A stretch of 64,000 nucleotides of DNA from Cellulomonas humilata (GTDB taxonomy: Bacteria > Actinomycetota > Actinomycetes > Actinomycetales > Cellulomonadaceae). How positions within the stretch are numbered: the stretch's first letter is position 1; each line of letters begins with the position of its first letter. Made by a program: the position numbers and the translations under genes. This document shows, piece after piece, positions 17,986 through 26,436 of the stretch. The DNA lies in NCBI RefSeq assembly GCF_013359775.1, contig NZ_JABMCI010000048.1:1-64000 (forward strand). Direction: 5' to 3'. The notes beneath the pieces were generated by a model. The model did not search any database, had not been told where the DNA came from, and saw nothing but the letters and a program-made list of their open reading frames with translations.

Positions 17986-18983
17986 GAGCGGAGCCTCGGT
18001 TCGATGAGGGCGGCCAGGAGGTCGACCAGCAGGTTGATGACCACGAACCCGACGGAGATCACCAGGACGCAGACGATGACCAGGGGGTAGTCGCGGTTCT
18101 GCACCGCGTTGATGGACAGCTGCCCGATGCCGGGCCAGCCGAAGATCGACTCCGTGACGACGGCACCGCCCAGCAGCACCCCGGCCTGGATGCCCACCAC
18201 GTTCAGCGTGGTGCCCAGCGAGTTGCCCACGACGTGGCGCCGGACGACGGCGCCGTGCGAGATGCCCTTGGCCCGGGCGGTGCGCACGTGGTCGGCCTGG
18301 AGGACGTCGACCAGAGCAGTGCGGAACACGCGGGCGACCGCCGGCACGAACGCCACGGCGAGGGTCAGCGCGGGGAGCACGACGCCGGCGAGGCCGCGGC
18401 CACCGGTGGCCGGGAACCAGCCGAGCCACACCGCGAACACCAGGGTGGCGAGGATGCCGAAGAAGAAGGTCGGGATGGCGTCCAGCCCGACGGCGGCGCT
18501 GAGCGGCACGCGCCGCACCCAGGCGGAGCGCCCGGTGGCCGACAGGTACCCGATCGTGCCGCCGACGAGGACGCCCGCGGTCAGGCCGGCGAGGCCGAGC
18601 TCGAGGCTGGCGGGGAGCCGACCCAGCGCGACCGCGACCGGGTCCGAGCCGTAGCGGATCGAGTCGGGGAAGCTGCCCGTGAGCAGGCCCTGGAGGAACT
18701 TCAGGTACTGCACGGGTACGGGCTGGTCGAACCCCATGAGCGCGGTGAGGCGTGCGGCCTCCTCCGGCGGGGCGTCGGGCGCGACGAGCAGCAGAGCGGG
18801 GTTGCCGGTGGAGTAGAGCGCGAAGAAGACGAGGGTGACCGCACCCCACACGGCGAGCAGGCCGGTGAGGACACGACCGCCGACGTACCGGCCGCTGAGG
18901 GGCAGCCGGAAGGCGCGCAGCCGGACGACGAGACCGGCCGGGTCGGGTGGACGGAGGCGTGCGGGGGCATGGGCGAGGGCCAT
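17982..18983 (-). CDS. ABC importer permease, DppB type
   Basis: 333 residues. First long gene of the unit, 127 bp after the leader peptide. AGGA lies 9 bases before the ATG. The N-terminal extension (HAPARLRPPDPAG) is longer than usual. Family markers: FFALYSTGNPALLL, MGFDQPVPVQYLKFLQGLL, EAA loop RTARAKGISHGAVVRRHVVGNSL at about 235-258, and TESIFGWPGIGQLSINA. The substrate is unknown. Expression is probably set by the leader/hairpin region upstream. Confidence 0.92.
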   Translation of the reverse strand: MALAHAPARLRPPDPAGLVVRLRAFRLPLSGRYVGGRVLTGLLAVWGAVTLVFFALYSTGNPALLLVAPDAPPEEAARLTALMGFDQPVPVQYLKFLQGLLTGSFPDSIRYGSDPVAVALGRLPASLELGLAGLTAGVLVGGTIGYLSATGRSAWVRRVPLSAAVGLDAIPTFFFGILATLVFAVWLGWFPATGGRGLAGVVLPALTLAVAFVPAVARVFRTALVDVLQADHVRTARAKGISHGAVVRRHVVGNSLGTTLNVVGIQAGVLLGGAVVTESIFGWPGIGQLSINAVQNRDYPLVIVCVLVISVGFVVINLLVDLLAALIEPRLRS

Positions 18984-19080
18984 GGCGAGGTCCTTGGGTA
19001 AAGAGACAGGTACCCGAAGGCATGCCTGTCGGGGCGAGGGCGGCCGGATCAGGCCGGAGAGGTCTGCGCGTGGGGCAGAA

Positions 19081-19097
19081 GCCGGTCGACGACCGGC
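19081..19097 (-). terminator. hairpin just after the leader peptide (candidate attenuator)
   Basis: GCCGGTC and GACCGGC form a perfect 7-bp stem around a 3-nt loop, 13 nt after the leader stop on the minus strand, followed by TTCT. There is no full U-run, as is normal in high-GC actinobacteria. A second weaker hairpin, CGGCC/GGCCG with a 6-nt loop (19041-19056), and a 10-bp palindrome AGGCATGCCT (19018-19027) lie between it and the permease start. Position directly behind a cysteine-rich leader suggests attenuation. Confidence 0.45.
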
Positions 19098-19110
19098 GGA
19101 GGATCAGCGG

Positions 19111-19185
19111 TCAGGCGCGACAGCAGGCGACCAGCACCGGGGTGGTGCGGCCGAGGGCGACCTGAGCAGTGATGGGTGTCGTCAT
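19111..19185 (-). CDS. cysteine-containing leader peptide (24 aa)
   Basis: ATG at 19185 with GGAGG at 19192-19196, 6-nt spacing. The product is 24 residues and ends VLVACCRA, with two adjacent cysteine codons (TGC TGT) three codons before the stop. Small peptides with C-terminal cysteines precede sulfur genes in many actinobacteria; in mycobacteria a cysteine-rich upstream ORF mediates cysteine-responsive attenuation of downstream genes. The peptide sits about 125 nt after the predicted start of transcription and 127 bp before the first permease gene, with a hairpin right after its stop. Stalling at the Cys-Cys pair when cysteine is scarce is the inferred mechanism. Confidence 0.72.
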   Translation of the reverse strand: MTTPITAQVALGRTTPVLVACCRA

Positions 19186-19316
19186 GACACACCTCCGGGT
19201 GGGACGGCGCGGGGCGGCACACGGGTGCGGCCCCGGTCTGCTCGGAACGGCTCGCCGACGGGCGAGGACCGCTGCGCTGCCAGCCGAGTCTTACGGCAGC
19301 GCTGAAGACACGCCGG

Positions 19317-19367
19317 AACGTACGGACGGCTCCGGTGGCGGTCAATGGGCGAACCGATGCGTCTCAC
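19317..19367 (-). promoter_or_regulatory. candidate promoter of the leader/ABC/LLM unit with GTGAGA box
   Basis: Minus strand: GTGAGA (19367-19362), 16 nt, TTGACC (19345-19340), 17 nt, TACGTT (19322-19317), then CCGGC. The -35, spacing and -10 fit a housekeeping-type actinobacterial promoter very well. The -10 with its flank (TACGTTCCGGC) is identical to that of the aminotransferase promoter at 33600-33610. Confidence 0.7.
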
Positions 19368-19453
19368 CTGGCGGGACCGCTGAGGTCGCTGCGGTCCGAT
19401 CCGCGCAGAAGGGACCTTTGTCCCCTGCCGCGGGCGGCGGATCCGCCTAGGTT

Positions 19454-19487
19454 GTTCCGTGTACCGGAACTCAGTTCCATACAGAAC
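19454..19487. promoter_or_regulatory. candidate IclR-family operator upstream of the uronate cluster
   Basis: GTTCCGTGTACCGGAAC (19454-19470) is a perfect inverted repeat with 6-bp arms and a 5-nt centre. A second imperfect copy, GTTCCATACAGAAC (19474-19487), follows with its centre about 18 bp downstream. IclR-family regulators of actinobacteria often bind TTCCG...CGGAA palindromes, and an IclR gene lies inside the cluster at 22017. It is about 230 bp upstream of the transporter start, so either the transporter has a long leader or a promoter nearer the gene was not recognised. The remainder of 18984-19698 holds only the leader region described separately. Confidence 0.5.
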
Positions 19488-19698
19488 GCAGTCCGGTACC
19501 GCGCAGCACCCAGTGCCCGAGCCTCCACCGAGGACCCCCCGGGACCCTGCTCACCCCTGAGCCGAACAAGGAGTTCCAGCACCAGGCGAGACAAGGCCGT
19601 CTCGATCTGCGCGACAGCGGGCACCCCGCCCGTTCCCCGAGTCTCCCGCCCGGCCGATGACGGCACGGCGACGCGAGCTCCCACGAGACAGGTGTCCT

Positions 19699-21054
19699 GT
19701 GACCGGAAACATCGTCCTTCCACCACCCGCCCTCGCGGGCGGCGCACTTCCCCCCGTCGACCACAAGAACCTGCGACGGGCAGCGTGGGCCGGCGGGATC
19801 GGAACCGCGCTCGAGAACTTCGACTTCACGATCTTCGGCACCGCGTCGGCGATCATCTTCAGCAAGATCTTCTTCTCCGACATGGACCCGATCTCCGGCA
19901 TGCTCGCGTCGTTCGGCGTGCTGTTCGTCGGCTTCGGTGCCCGACCGCTCGGCGGGATGTTCTTCTCCAAGTTCGGCGACCGGCTCGGCCGCAAGTTCGT
20001 CATGGTCGCCACCCTGTTCCTCATGGGGACGGCGACGTTCGTCATCGGCCTGCTGCCCACCTACGCCATGGTCGGCATCTGGTCGCCGATCCTGCTGCTG
20101 ATGGCCCGGTTCCTCCAGGGCTTCGGCGCGGGCGCCGAGCAGGCCAGCGGCATCGTGCTGCTGACGGAGACCGCACCGAAGGGCAAGCGTGGGCGGTTCT
20201 CCTCGCTCGTCTTCGTGGGCGCGGCCGCCGGTGCCGCCATGGGCGCCGTCGTCTGGATCCTCGTGCAGATGATGCCGGAGGAGGCCCTGCTGTCCTACGG
20301 CTGGCGCCTCGTCTTCTTCAGCTCGATCTTCGTCACCATCGCGGCCTGGGTCATCCGTCGCAAGGTCAAGGAGTCCCCGGTCTTCGAGGAGCTCAAGGCC
20401 GAGGGTGCCATCGAGGCCACGAAGGTCTCGCCCGTCGCCGACGTGTGGAAGCACGGCAAGAAGCACCTCGCCCGCGTGTTCTTCATGAACGTCGGCGCGA
20501 ACTCGCACTCGTACATCTACCAGGTGTTCATCGGCGCCTACCTGATCAACTACCTCGACGTCGACTCGAAGCTCATCCCGAAGTTCCTGCTCATCGGCGC
20601 CTTGTGCGCCTGCGTGTCCGCCGTCCTGTTCGGCATCCTGTCCGACAAGTTCGGCCGCAAGCGGATGTACCTGATCGTCACCGGGTTCCTCATGCTCTTC
20701 GCGGTCCCGGCGTTCCTCATCCTCAACACCGGCAACCTCGTCCTGATCTGCCTGGTCATCGTCGTCGGGTTCATGATCGCCTCGCAGGGCACCGTCGGGG
20801 TCCAGGCCGCGTACTTCCCCGAGCTCTTCGGCTCCCGCTACCGCTACGCCGGTGTCGCCCTCGGGCGCGAGTTCTCCTCCGTGTTCGGCGGCGGCCTCGC
20901 CCCGTTCATCTGCGCGGCGCTCATCACGTGGGCGACCGGGTCCTGGTGGCCCGTCGCGGTCTACATGGTCGTGATCATGGGCATCACCTTCGTCACCACC
21001 CTGTACGCCCCCGAGACGGTCGACCGCGACCTGCTGATCGAAGAGGACGCGTAG
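19699..21054 (+). CDS. MHS-family major facilitator transporter
   Basis: 451 residues from a GTG at 19699 with ACAGGTG about 6 bases upstream; an ATG at 19657 lacks a ribosome site. Twelve hydrophobic segments. Metabolite:H+ symporter features: FDFTIFGTASAIIFSKIFF in helix 1, the loop 2-3 motif GDRLGRKFVM (and its repeat SDKFGRKRMY after helix 8), GFGAGAEQASGIVLLTETAP, and WRLVFFSSIFVTIAAWVIRRKVKESPVFEE. Leads a cluster for 5-keto-4-deoxyuronate breakdown, so it probably imports uronates or unsaturated uronates by proton symport. Lower GC-rich codon bias than neighbours was not evident. Confidence 0.88.
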   Translation: MTGNIVLPPPALAGGALPPVDHKNLRRAAWAGGIGTALENFDFTIFGTASAIIFSKIFFSDMDPISGMLASFGVLFVGFGARPLGGMFFSKFGDRLGRKFVMVATLFLMGTATFVIGLLPTYAMVGIWSPILLLMARFLQGFGAGAEQASGIVLLTETAPKGKRGRFSSLVFVGAAAGAAMGAVVWILVQMMPEEALLSYGWRLVFFSSIFVTIAAWVIRRKVKESPVFEELKAEGAIEATKVSPVADVWKHGKKHLARVFFMNVGANSHSYIYQVFIGAYLINYLDVDSKLIPKFLLIGALCACVSAVLFGILSDKFGRKRMYLIVTGFLMLFAVPAFLILNTGNLVLICLVIVVGFMIASQGTVGVQAAYFPELFGSRYRYAGVALGREFSSVFGGGLAPFICAALITWATGSWWPVAVYMVVIMGITFVTTLYAPETVDRDLLIEEDA

Positions 21055-21060
21055 CCCCAC

Positions 21061-21099
21061 CCGCGCCGGGTGCAGGTCGACCACCCGCACCCGGCGCGG
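21061..21099 (+). terminator. 13-bp stem hairpin between transporter and kduI
   Basis: CCGCGCCGGGTGC (21061-21073) and GCACCCGGCGCGG (21087-21099) pair perfectly around a 13-nt loop, starting 6 bases after the transporter stop. No U-run follows (GCACCACCCCCC). It may stop or reduce read-through into kduI, or protect the 3' end of the transporter message. Confidence 0.5.
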
Positions 21100-21136
21100 C
21101 GCACCACCCCCCACCCGAACTCCCCAGGAGGCCCCC

Positions 21137-21976
21137 ATGGACCAGCGATACGCCACGAGCCCGGACAACGTTCCCGGGATGGACACCGCCGAGCTCCGCA
21201 GGCGGTACCTGGTCCAGGACCTGTTCGCTCCCGGCGAGGTGCGGGCCGTCTACACCCACCACGACCGCGTCGTGCTCGCGGGCATCAGCCCGGTCGGCAC
21301 CCCGCTCGAGCTCGGCACGTTCCCGGAGATCCGCAGCGAGCACTTCTTCGACCACCGCGAGGCCGGCATCGTCAACGTCGGCGGCACGGGCACGGTCACG
21401 GTGGACGGCGTCGAGCACGTGCTCACCAAGGGCTCGTGCCTGTACGTCGGCCGAGGTGCGCAGGTCGTGTCGTTCGCCGCGACGGACGCCGACGGCGACG
21501 ACGGCGCCGCGAGCTTCTACCTGATCTCGGCGCCCGCCCACACCGCCTACCCGACCACGCTCGTCGAGGCCGGCCAGGGCACCCAGCGCGAGCTCGGCGA
21601 CGCCCTGACCTCGAACCGACGCACCCTCAACCAGTACATCCACGAGCAGGGCGTCCGCAGCTGCCAGGTGGTCATGGGGGTCACCCGGCTGCACCCCGGC
21701 TCCATGTGGAACACGATGCCGGCGCACACGCACGACCGCCGGACCGAGTGCTACCTGTACTTCGACCTGCCGGCCGACGCGCGCGTCATCCACCTCATGG
21801 GCGAGCCGACAGAGAGCCGGCACCTGGTGGTGGGCGACCGCGAGGCCGTGATCTCCCCCAGCTGGTCCGTGCACTCGGGCGTCGGCAGCGCGAGCTACGC
21901 GTTCGTCTGGGCCATGGCCGGGGAGAACCAGTCCTTCGACGACATGGACGGCTTCGCGATCTCCGACCTGCGCTGA
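21137..21976 (+). CDS. kduI: 5-dehydro-4-deoxy-D-glucuronate isomerase
   Basis: 279 residues, usual KduI length, with AGGAGG just before the ATG. Cupin-fold isomerase converting 5-keto-4-deoxyuronate to 2,5-diketo-3-deoxygluconate in pectin and glycosaminoglycan breakdown. The zinc ligands known from E. coli (H196, H198, E203, H245) are present here as H197, H199, E204 and H246, in MPAHTHDRRTECYLYFD and SWSVHSG. N-terminal DQRYATSPDNVPGMDTAELRR is also characteristic. It is the committed marker gene for the cluster. Confidence 0.96.
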   Translation: MDQRYATSPDNVPGMDTAELRRRYLVQDLFAPGEVRAVYTHHDRVVLAGISPVGTPLELGTFPEIRSEHFFDHREAGIVNVGGTGTVTVDGVEHVLTKGSCLYVGRGAQVVSFAATDADGDDGAASFYLISAPAHTAYPTTLVEAGQGTQRELGDALTSNRRTLNQYIHEQGVRSCQVVMGVTRLHPGSMWNTMPAHTHDRRTECYLYFDLPADARVIHLMGEPTESRHLVVGDREAVISPSWSVHSGVGSASYAFVWAMAGENQSFDDMDGFAISDLR

Positions 21977-22016
21977 CCGCACGCACGACGACCGACGACG
22001 ACGAAGGAGAAGGAAC

Positions 22017-22829
22017 GTGACGACGACGATCGAGACCAGCACCGTCGTAGCGGCGAGCGCGAGCGAGAAGACGCTGCTGGTGCTGGAGGCGGCTCTGACC
22101 CACTCGCGGTTCACCGAGGTGGTGCACGCCACCGGGCTGGCCAAGGCGACGACGCACCGGATCCTCAGCACGCTCACCGACCGGCAGTTCATCGCCGTCG
22201 CGCCGGACGGCAGCTACCTTCCGGGCCCGAAGATCCTGTCGCTCGCCGGCCGGGCGCTCGAGCGCATCGACATCTCGGCGATCGCCCGCCCGTTCGTCGA
22301 CGACCTCGTGGCCGCCACGCACTGCACCGTGCACCTCGGCGCGGTCAACGGCGACGAGATCGTCTACCTGATCCGCGCCGACTCGGACAAGCCGTACGTG
22401 ATGCCCTCCCGGGTCGGCCTGTCCGTCCCGATGCACTCGACGGGCGTCGGCAAGGTCGTGCTCGCCGACCGGTCGAACGAGGACCTCGCCCGGTTCGTCG
22501 CCCGGGCCGGCCTGCCCGCCCGCACCCCGCACACGATCACCACGCTCGAGGCCCTCCAGGCCGAGATCGACGTCGTCCGTCGCGTCGGCTACGCCCTCGA
22601 CCGCGAGGAGAACGTCCCCGGCCTCGGGTGCGTCGCTGCACCGGTCCGGGACCACACCGGCCGGGTCGCGTACGGCGTGAGCGTGTCGACCCTGCTGCTC
22701 GAGCACACGCTCGAGCAGATCGAGGACATGGCGTCGATGGCCACGGACGCGGCGGCGAAGATCTCCGCCGCGCTCGGGCACCAGTCCGTCCCGCACATCC
22801 CCGCACACCAAGGAGCCCGACCCCTATGA
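22017..22829 (+). CDS. IclR-family transcriptional regulator
   Basis: 270 residues, GTG start behind GAAGGAGAAGGAAC. N-terminal winged helix (residues about 15-70, LAKATTHRILSTLTDRQFI as recognition helix region) and C-terminal IclR effector domain from about 85, with GDEIVYLIRADSDKPYVMPSRVGLSVPMHSTGVGKV. The C-terminal part keeps DREENVPGLGCVAAPV. It lies between kduI and kduD and shares a 4-base overlap with the latter, so it probably senses KDG or a related keto-acid and controls this cluster, most likely at the palindrome at 19454-19470. Confidence 0.92.
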   Translation: MTTTIETSTVVAASASEKTLLVLEAALTHSRFTEVVHATGLAKATTHRILSTLTDRQFIAVAPDGSYLPGPKILSLAGRALERIDISAIARPFVDDLVAATHCTVHLGAVNGDEIVYLIRADSDKPYVMPSRVGLSVPMHSTGVGKVVLADRSNEDLARFVARAGLPARTPHTITTLEALQAEIDVVRRVGYALDREENVPGLGCVAAPVRDHTGRVAYGVSVSTLLLEHTLEQIEDMASMATDAAAKISAALGHQSVPHIPAHQGARPL

Positions 22830-23602
22830 CGATCGCCAGCTACACGGAGAGCCTGTTCAGCCTCGAGGGGAAGCTCGCGGTCGTCACCGGAGGCAGCCAG
22901 GGCATCGGGCTCGCGATCGTCGAGTCGCTGGCGCGAGCCGGTGCCGACATCGTCGCGGTGAGCTACGACCTCCCGGACGGGGACAGTGCGGCGCGGACGG
23001 TCGTCGAGGACCTCGGCCGGCAGTTCACCCCGCTGCGTGCTGACTTCTCGGTGCGCGAGGAGGTCACCGCGCTCGCCGCCGACCTGGTCGGCCGGGACGT
23101 CGACATCCTCGTCAACAACGGCGGCACCATCCGGCGCGCCCCCGCTGCCGAGCACACCGACGAGGACTTCGACTACGTGGTCGACGTGAACCTGCGCTCG
23201 GCGTTCATCCTGTCCCGCGAGGTCGGACGGTCGATGATCGCGCGCGGCGGCGGCAAGATCGTCAACACCGCCTCGCTGCTCAGCTTCCAGGGCGGCGTGA
23301 ACGTGCCCGGGTACACGTCCTCCAAGTCGGCGGTGGCCGGTCTGACCAAGGCGCTGGCCAACGAGTGGGCGCCGCTGGGCGTCAACGTCAACGCGGTCGC
23401 CCCCGGGTACGTCGCCACGGCCAACACCACCGACCTGCGCGCGGACGCCGAGCGCAGCAAGGCGATCCTCGACCGCATCCCGGCCGGGCGCTGGGCCGAG
23501 GCGGCCGACATCGCCGGCGCCGTGCTGTTCCTGTGCTCGCACGCCGCGGACTACGTCCACGGCATCACCCTTCCCGTCGACGGCGGATGGCTGGCCCGAT
23601 GA
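22826..23602 (+). CDS. kduD: KduD-like short-chain dehydrogenase
   Basis: 258 residues from the ATG at 22826 (AGGAG upstream), overlapping the IclR stop. SDR features: cofactor loop TGGSQGIGLAI at residues 21-31, NNGG, catalytic Ser in NTASLLSFQGG, Tyr/Lys in YTSSK, and VAPGYVATANT. SLLSFQGG and the C-terminal PVDGGWLAR match 2-dehydro-3-deoxy-D-gluconate 5-dehydrogenase (KduD). That enzyme reduces diketo-3-deoxygluconate to KDG with NADH, directly after KduI. A second similar SDR lies at 25646, so which copy does this step is uncertain. Confidence 0.88.
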   Translation: MTIASYTESLFSLEGKLAVVTGGSQGIGLAIVESLARAGADIVAVSYDLPDGDSAARTVVEDLGRQFTPLRADFSVREEVTALAADLVGRDVDILVNNGGTIRRAPAAEHTDEDFDYVVDVNLRSAFILSREVGRSMIARGGGKIVNTASLLSFQGGVNVPGYTSSKSAVAGLTKALANEWAPLGVNVNAVAPGYVATANTTDLRADAERSKAILDRIPAGRWAEAADIAGAVLFLCSHAADYVHGITLPVDGGWLAR

Positions 23603-24612
23603 CGGTCACCGGCCCCCGCATCGTCATCACGGAGTGCGACCACGACTCGTTCGCGGCCGAGCACGACATCGCCGACGCGGCGGGTGCCGCGCTGGTCCTC
23701 AGGCAGTCGCGGACGTCCGCCGAGCTGGTGACCCACGCGGCCGACGCGGACGCGATCCTCGTGCAGTACGCGGAGATCACCGCCGAGGTCATGGACTCGC
23801 TGCCCCGGCTGCGGGTCGTCGGCCGGTACGGCGTCGGCGTCGACTCGGTCGACGTCGCCGCAGCCACCGCCCGCGGGATCGCCGTGTGCAACGTGCCCGA
23901 CTACGGCACGGAGTCGGTCTCCGACCACGCGATCGGCCTGGCTCTCGCCGCCGCCCGGGGCATCCCCCGGCTGGACCGCGGCCTGCGTGCCGGCGCGTTC
24001 GACCTGGCCGCCGTCCGCCCGCTCTTCCAGACCCGCGGCCGCGTGTTCGGGGTGATCGGGATGGGCCTGATCGGCACGGCCACCGCACGCAAGGCCGCCG
24101 GTCTGGGCTACGAGGTGATCGGCTACGACATCGCGGCCACCCCGGGCGCGGAGTCGTTCCACGGGTTCGCCTCGGTGGGTCTCGACGAGCTGCTCGAGCG
24201 CGCCCAGGTGGTCTCGTTGCACACCCCGCTCACCGAGGTCACCCGTCACCTGATCGGTGCGGCGCAGCTCGACGCGATGCGGTCGGACGCCATCCTGGTC
24301 AACACGAGCCGCGGGGGCGTCGTCGACGTCGACGCGCTGGTCGAGGCCCTGCGGACGGGATCGATCCTCGGTGCGGCGATCGACGTGCACGAGACCGAGC
24401 CGCTGCCCCCCGGGCACCCGCTCACCACGTTCGACTCGGTGGTGCTCACCCCGCACCTGGCCTGGTACACCGAGGAGTCGTACGACGAGCTCAAGCGCCG
24501 GACGATCGCCAACGTGCTCGACGTCTGCGCGGGCCGCGCGCCCCGCGACATCGTCAACCCCGAGGTCCTCGGCGCCCCCGGCCGCAACAGCACGTCCGGG
24601 GTTGCCGCATGA
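23599..24612 (+). CDS. D-isomer-specific 2-hydroxyacid dehydrogenase
   Basis: 337 residues from the ATG at 23599, which overlaps the kduD stop. NAD-binding GMGLIGTATARKAAG at about 152-166, substrate-binding Arg in NTSRGGVVD, and His in LTPHLAWYTEES (the usual His-Glu pair). The C-terminal binding protein/phosphoglycerate dehydrogenase-like form. Its substrate is probably a 2-keto acid of the uronate route or a lateral sugar acid. It is not one of the textbook steps from unsaturated uronate to KDPG. Confidence 0.87.
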   Translation: MTVTGPRIVITECDHDSFAAEHDIADAAGAALVLRQSRTSAELVTHAADADAILVQYAEITAEVMDSLPRLRVVGRYGVGVDSVDVAAATARGIAVCNVPDYGTESVSDHAIGLALAAARGIPRLDRGLRAGAFDLAAVRPLFQTRGRVFGVIGMGLIGTATARKAAGLGYEVIGYDIAATPGAESFHGFASVGLDELLERAQVVSLHTPLTEVTRHLIGAAQLDAMRSDAILVNTSRGGVVDVDALVEALRTGSILGAAIDVHETEPLPPGHPLTTFDSVVLTPHLAWYTEESYDELKRRTIANVLDVCAGRAPRDIVNPEVLGAPGRNSTSGVAA

Positions 24613-25649
24613 TCCCCGCCACGATGGCCGCCGCCCGCTGGCTCGCCACCGACACGGTCGAGGTCACCCAGGTCCCGGTCCCCGAGGTGCCCGAAGGCTG
24701 GGCACTCGTGAAGGTCGCCTACGACGGGGTGTGCGGGACCGACCTGTCCATCCTGCACGGGAAGCACCCGCGGGCGGCCGCGCCGCTGATCCTCGGGCAC
24801 GAGATGTCCGGCTGGGTCGAGACGGCCGGGGCCACCGGTCCACCGGCGGGCACCCTGGTCGTCGTCGAGCCGCTGATCAGCTGCGGCGAGTGCAAGGCGT
24901 GCCGGGACGGGCTGAGCCACGTCTGCCGACGGCTCGGCCTGTACGGCATCGACGCACCCGGCGCGATGGCGCAGTACGTCGCGCTGCCGCCCGAGGTCCT
25001 GCACGCCGTGCCCGACGGCGTCGACCCCCGCACGGCCACGCTCGCCGAGCCGCTCGCGGTCGCGGTGCACGCCGTCGACCTGTCCGGCCTGCGACCCGGC
25101 GACACCGTCGCGGTCTACGGTGCCGGCCCGATCGGCGTGCTCACCGCGCTCGTCGCGCGGCACGCCGGTGCGGCCCACGTGGTCATCACCGAACCGAGCG
25201 CGTGGCGTCGCGACGTGGCCGCCGGGCTCGGCTTCACCGTCGTCGCCCCCGGCTCGACGATGGCCGAGACCCTGGCGCCGCTCACCGACGGCGAGGGCGC
25301 GGACGTCACGTTCGACTCCGCCGCCCACCCGACCGTGGCGGCCGAGGTCGCCGCCGTGACCCGCGTGCGCGGGCGGGTCGTGATCGTCGGCGTCTACAAG
25401 CAGCCCACCCCGATCGACCTCCAGGCGATCTGCTTCAAGGAGCAGACCGTCGTCGGCGTGCGCGTCTACACGTCGGCCGACGTCACCCGCGCGATCGAGC
25501 TCATCGCCACGGACGCGCTCGAACTCGAGCACTTCCCCACCCGGGCGTTCGCGCTCGACGACGTCGCCGCCGCGCTCGATGCGGCCACGACCGGCCAGGA
25601 CTGCCTCAAGGTCCTGGTCACCCCTCTGACCGGAAAGGCCGACTCATGA
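24609..25649 (+). CDS. zinc-dependent alcohol/polyol dehydrogenase (MDR)
   Basis: 346 residues, ATG overlapping the previous stop. Catalytic zinc site: Cys in GVCGTDLSILHG, His-Glu in LILGHEMSG. Structural zinc: four cysteines in SCGECKACRDGLSHVC. NAD-binding loop AVYGAGPIGVLTAL at about 170-183. Related to sorbitol, threonine and galactitol dehydrogenases. In this cluster it may oxidise a sugar acid or polyol feeding KDG. Coupled at both ends by 4-base overlaps. Exact substrate not assignable. Confidence 0.88.
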   Translation: MIPATMAAARWLATDTVEVTQVPVPEVPEGWALVKVAYDGVCGTDLSILHGKHPRAAAPLILGHEMSGWVETAGATGPPAGTLVVVEPLISCGECKACRDGLSHVCRRLGLYGIDAPGAMAQYVALPPEVLHAVPDGVDPRTATLAEPLAVAVHAVDLSGLRPGDTVAVYGAGPIGVLTALVARHAGAAHVVITEPSAWRRDVAAGLGFTVVAPGSTMAETLAPLTDGEGADVTFDSAAHPTVAAEVAAVTRVRGRVVIVGVYKQPTPIDLQAICFKEQTVVGVRVYTSADVTRAIELIATDALELEHFPTRAFALDDVAAALDAATTGQDCLKVLVTPLTGKADS

Positions 25650-26401
25650 GCTCGCCCTTCGATCTGCACGGCAGGACGGCCGCCGTCACCGGTGGCGGCC
25701 GCGGCCTCGGCCTCGGCATCTCGACCGCCCTGCTGGAGGCGGGCGCCGACGTCATCGTCTTCGGTCGCAGCGCGCTGCCCGCCGAGCTGGTCGACCTGGC
25801 CGCGACCCTCGGGCGACAGCTGCACTTCGTCGCCCTCGACCTGGCCGACGCGGACGCCGTCGCGGCGACCGCCGCGCAGGTGCTCGCCGAGCACCGGGTG
25901 GACATCCTGGTCAACAACGCCGGGACGCAGGACCGCCACCCCGCGGTCGACTTCCCGCTCGACGCCTGGGACCGTGTGATCGACGTGAACCTGCGGGCGG
26001 TGTTCCAGCTCTGCCAGCTGTTCGGCCGGCCCATGCTGGAGCGCGGAGAGGGCAAGATCGTCAACCTCGCGTCCCTGCTGAGCTTTCAGGGCGGCCTGAC
26101 CGTGGCCGCCTACGCCGCGAGCAAGGGCGGTGTCGCGCAGCTGACCAAGGCGCTGTGCAACGAGTGGTCGAGCAAGGGCGTCAACGTCAACGCGGTCGCG
26201 CCCGGGTACATGGCCACCGAGATGAACGCGGCCCTGCTCGCCGACCCGGCGCGCCTCGAGCAGCTCTCCGCGCGTATCCCCGCGGGCCGCTGGGGGCAGC
26301 CGGAGGACATCGGCAACGTCGTCGTCTTCCTGGCCTCCCCGGCCGCCTCCTACGTGCACGGTCAGGTCCTCGCCGTCGACGGCGGCTGGCTGGCCCGCTG
26401 A
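25646..26401 (+). CDS. kduD: second KduD-like short-chain dehydrogenase
   Basis: 251 residues. SDR motifs: TGGGRGLGLGIS, NNAG, catalytic Ser in NLASLLSFQGG, YAASK, and VAPGYMATEMN; ends VDGGWLAR. It keeps the canonical NNAG, whereas the copy at 22826 has NNGG. Both share the SLLSFQGG and GVNVNAVAPGY blocks and are clearly paralogues. Either may be the true KduD; the other may act on a different keto-sugar acid. The start overlaps the MDR gene by 4 bases. Confidence 0.86.
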   Translation: MSSPFDLHGRTAAVTGGGRGLGLGISTALLEAGADVIVFGRSALPAELVDLAATLGRQLHFVALDLADADAVAATAAQVLAEHRVDILVNNAGTQDRHPAVDFPLDAWDRVIDVNLRAVFQLCQLFGRPMLERGEGKIVNLASLLSFQGGLTVAAYAASKGGVAQLTKALCNEWSSKGVNVNAVAPGYMATEMNAALLADPARLEQLSARIPAGRWGQPEDIGNVVVFLASPAASYVHGQVLAVDGGWLAR

Positions 26402-26436
26402 GCACCCGCACTCCCCCGCAGCACACCACCGACGAA

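Noticed and set aside
19312..19330. Third TTCCG-type IclR site at 19312-19330
   Set aside because: The apparent dyad there is made of the -10 region of the sulfur promoter (TACGTTCCGG) and its arms do not pair well.
22826..26401. Recent duplication of kduD
   Set aside because: The two SDRs share motifs but differ throughout (NNGG versus NNAG, different middle regions), so they are old paralogues, not a recent repeat.
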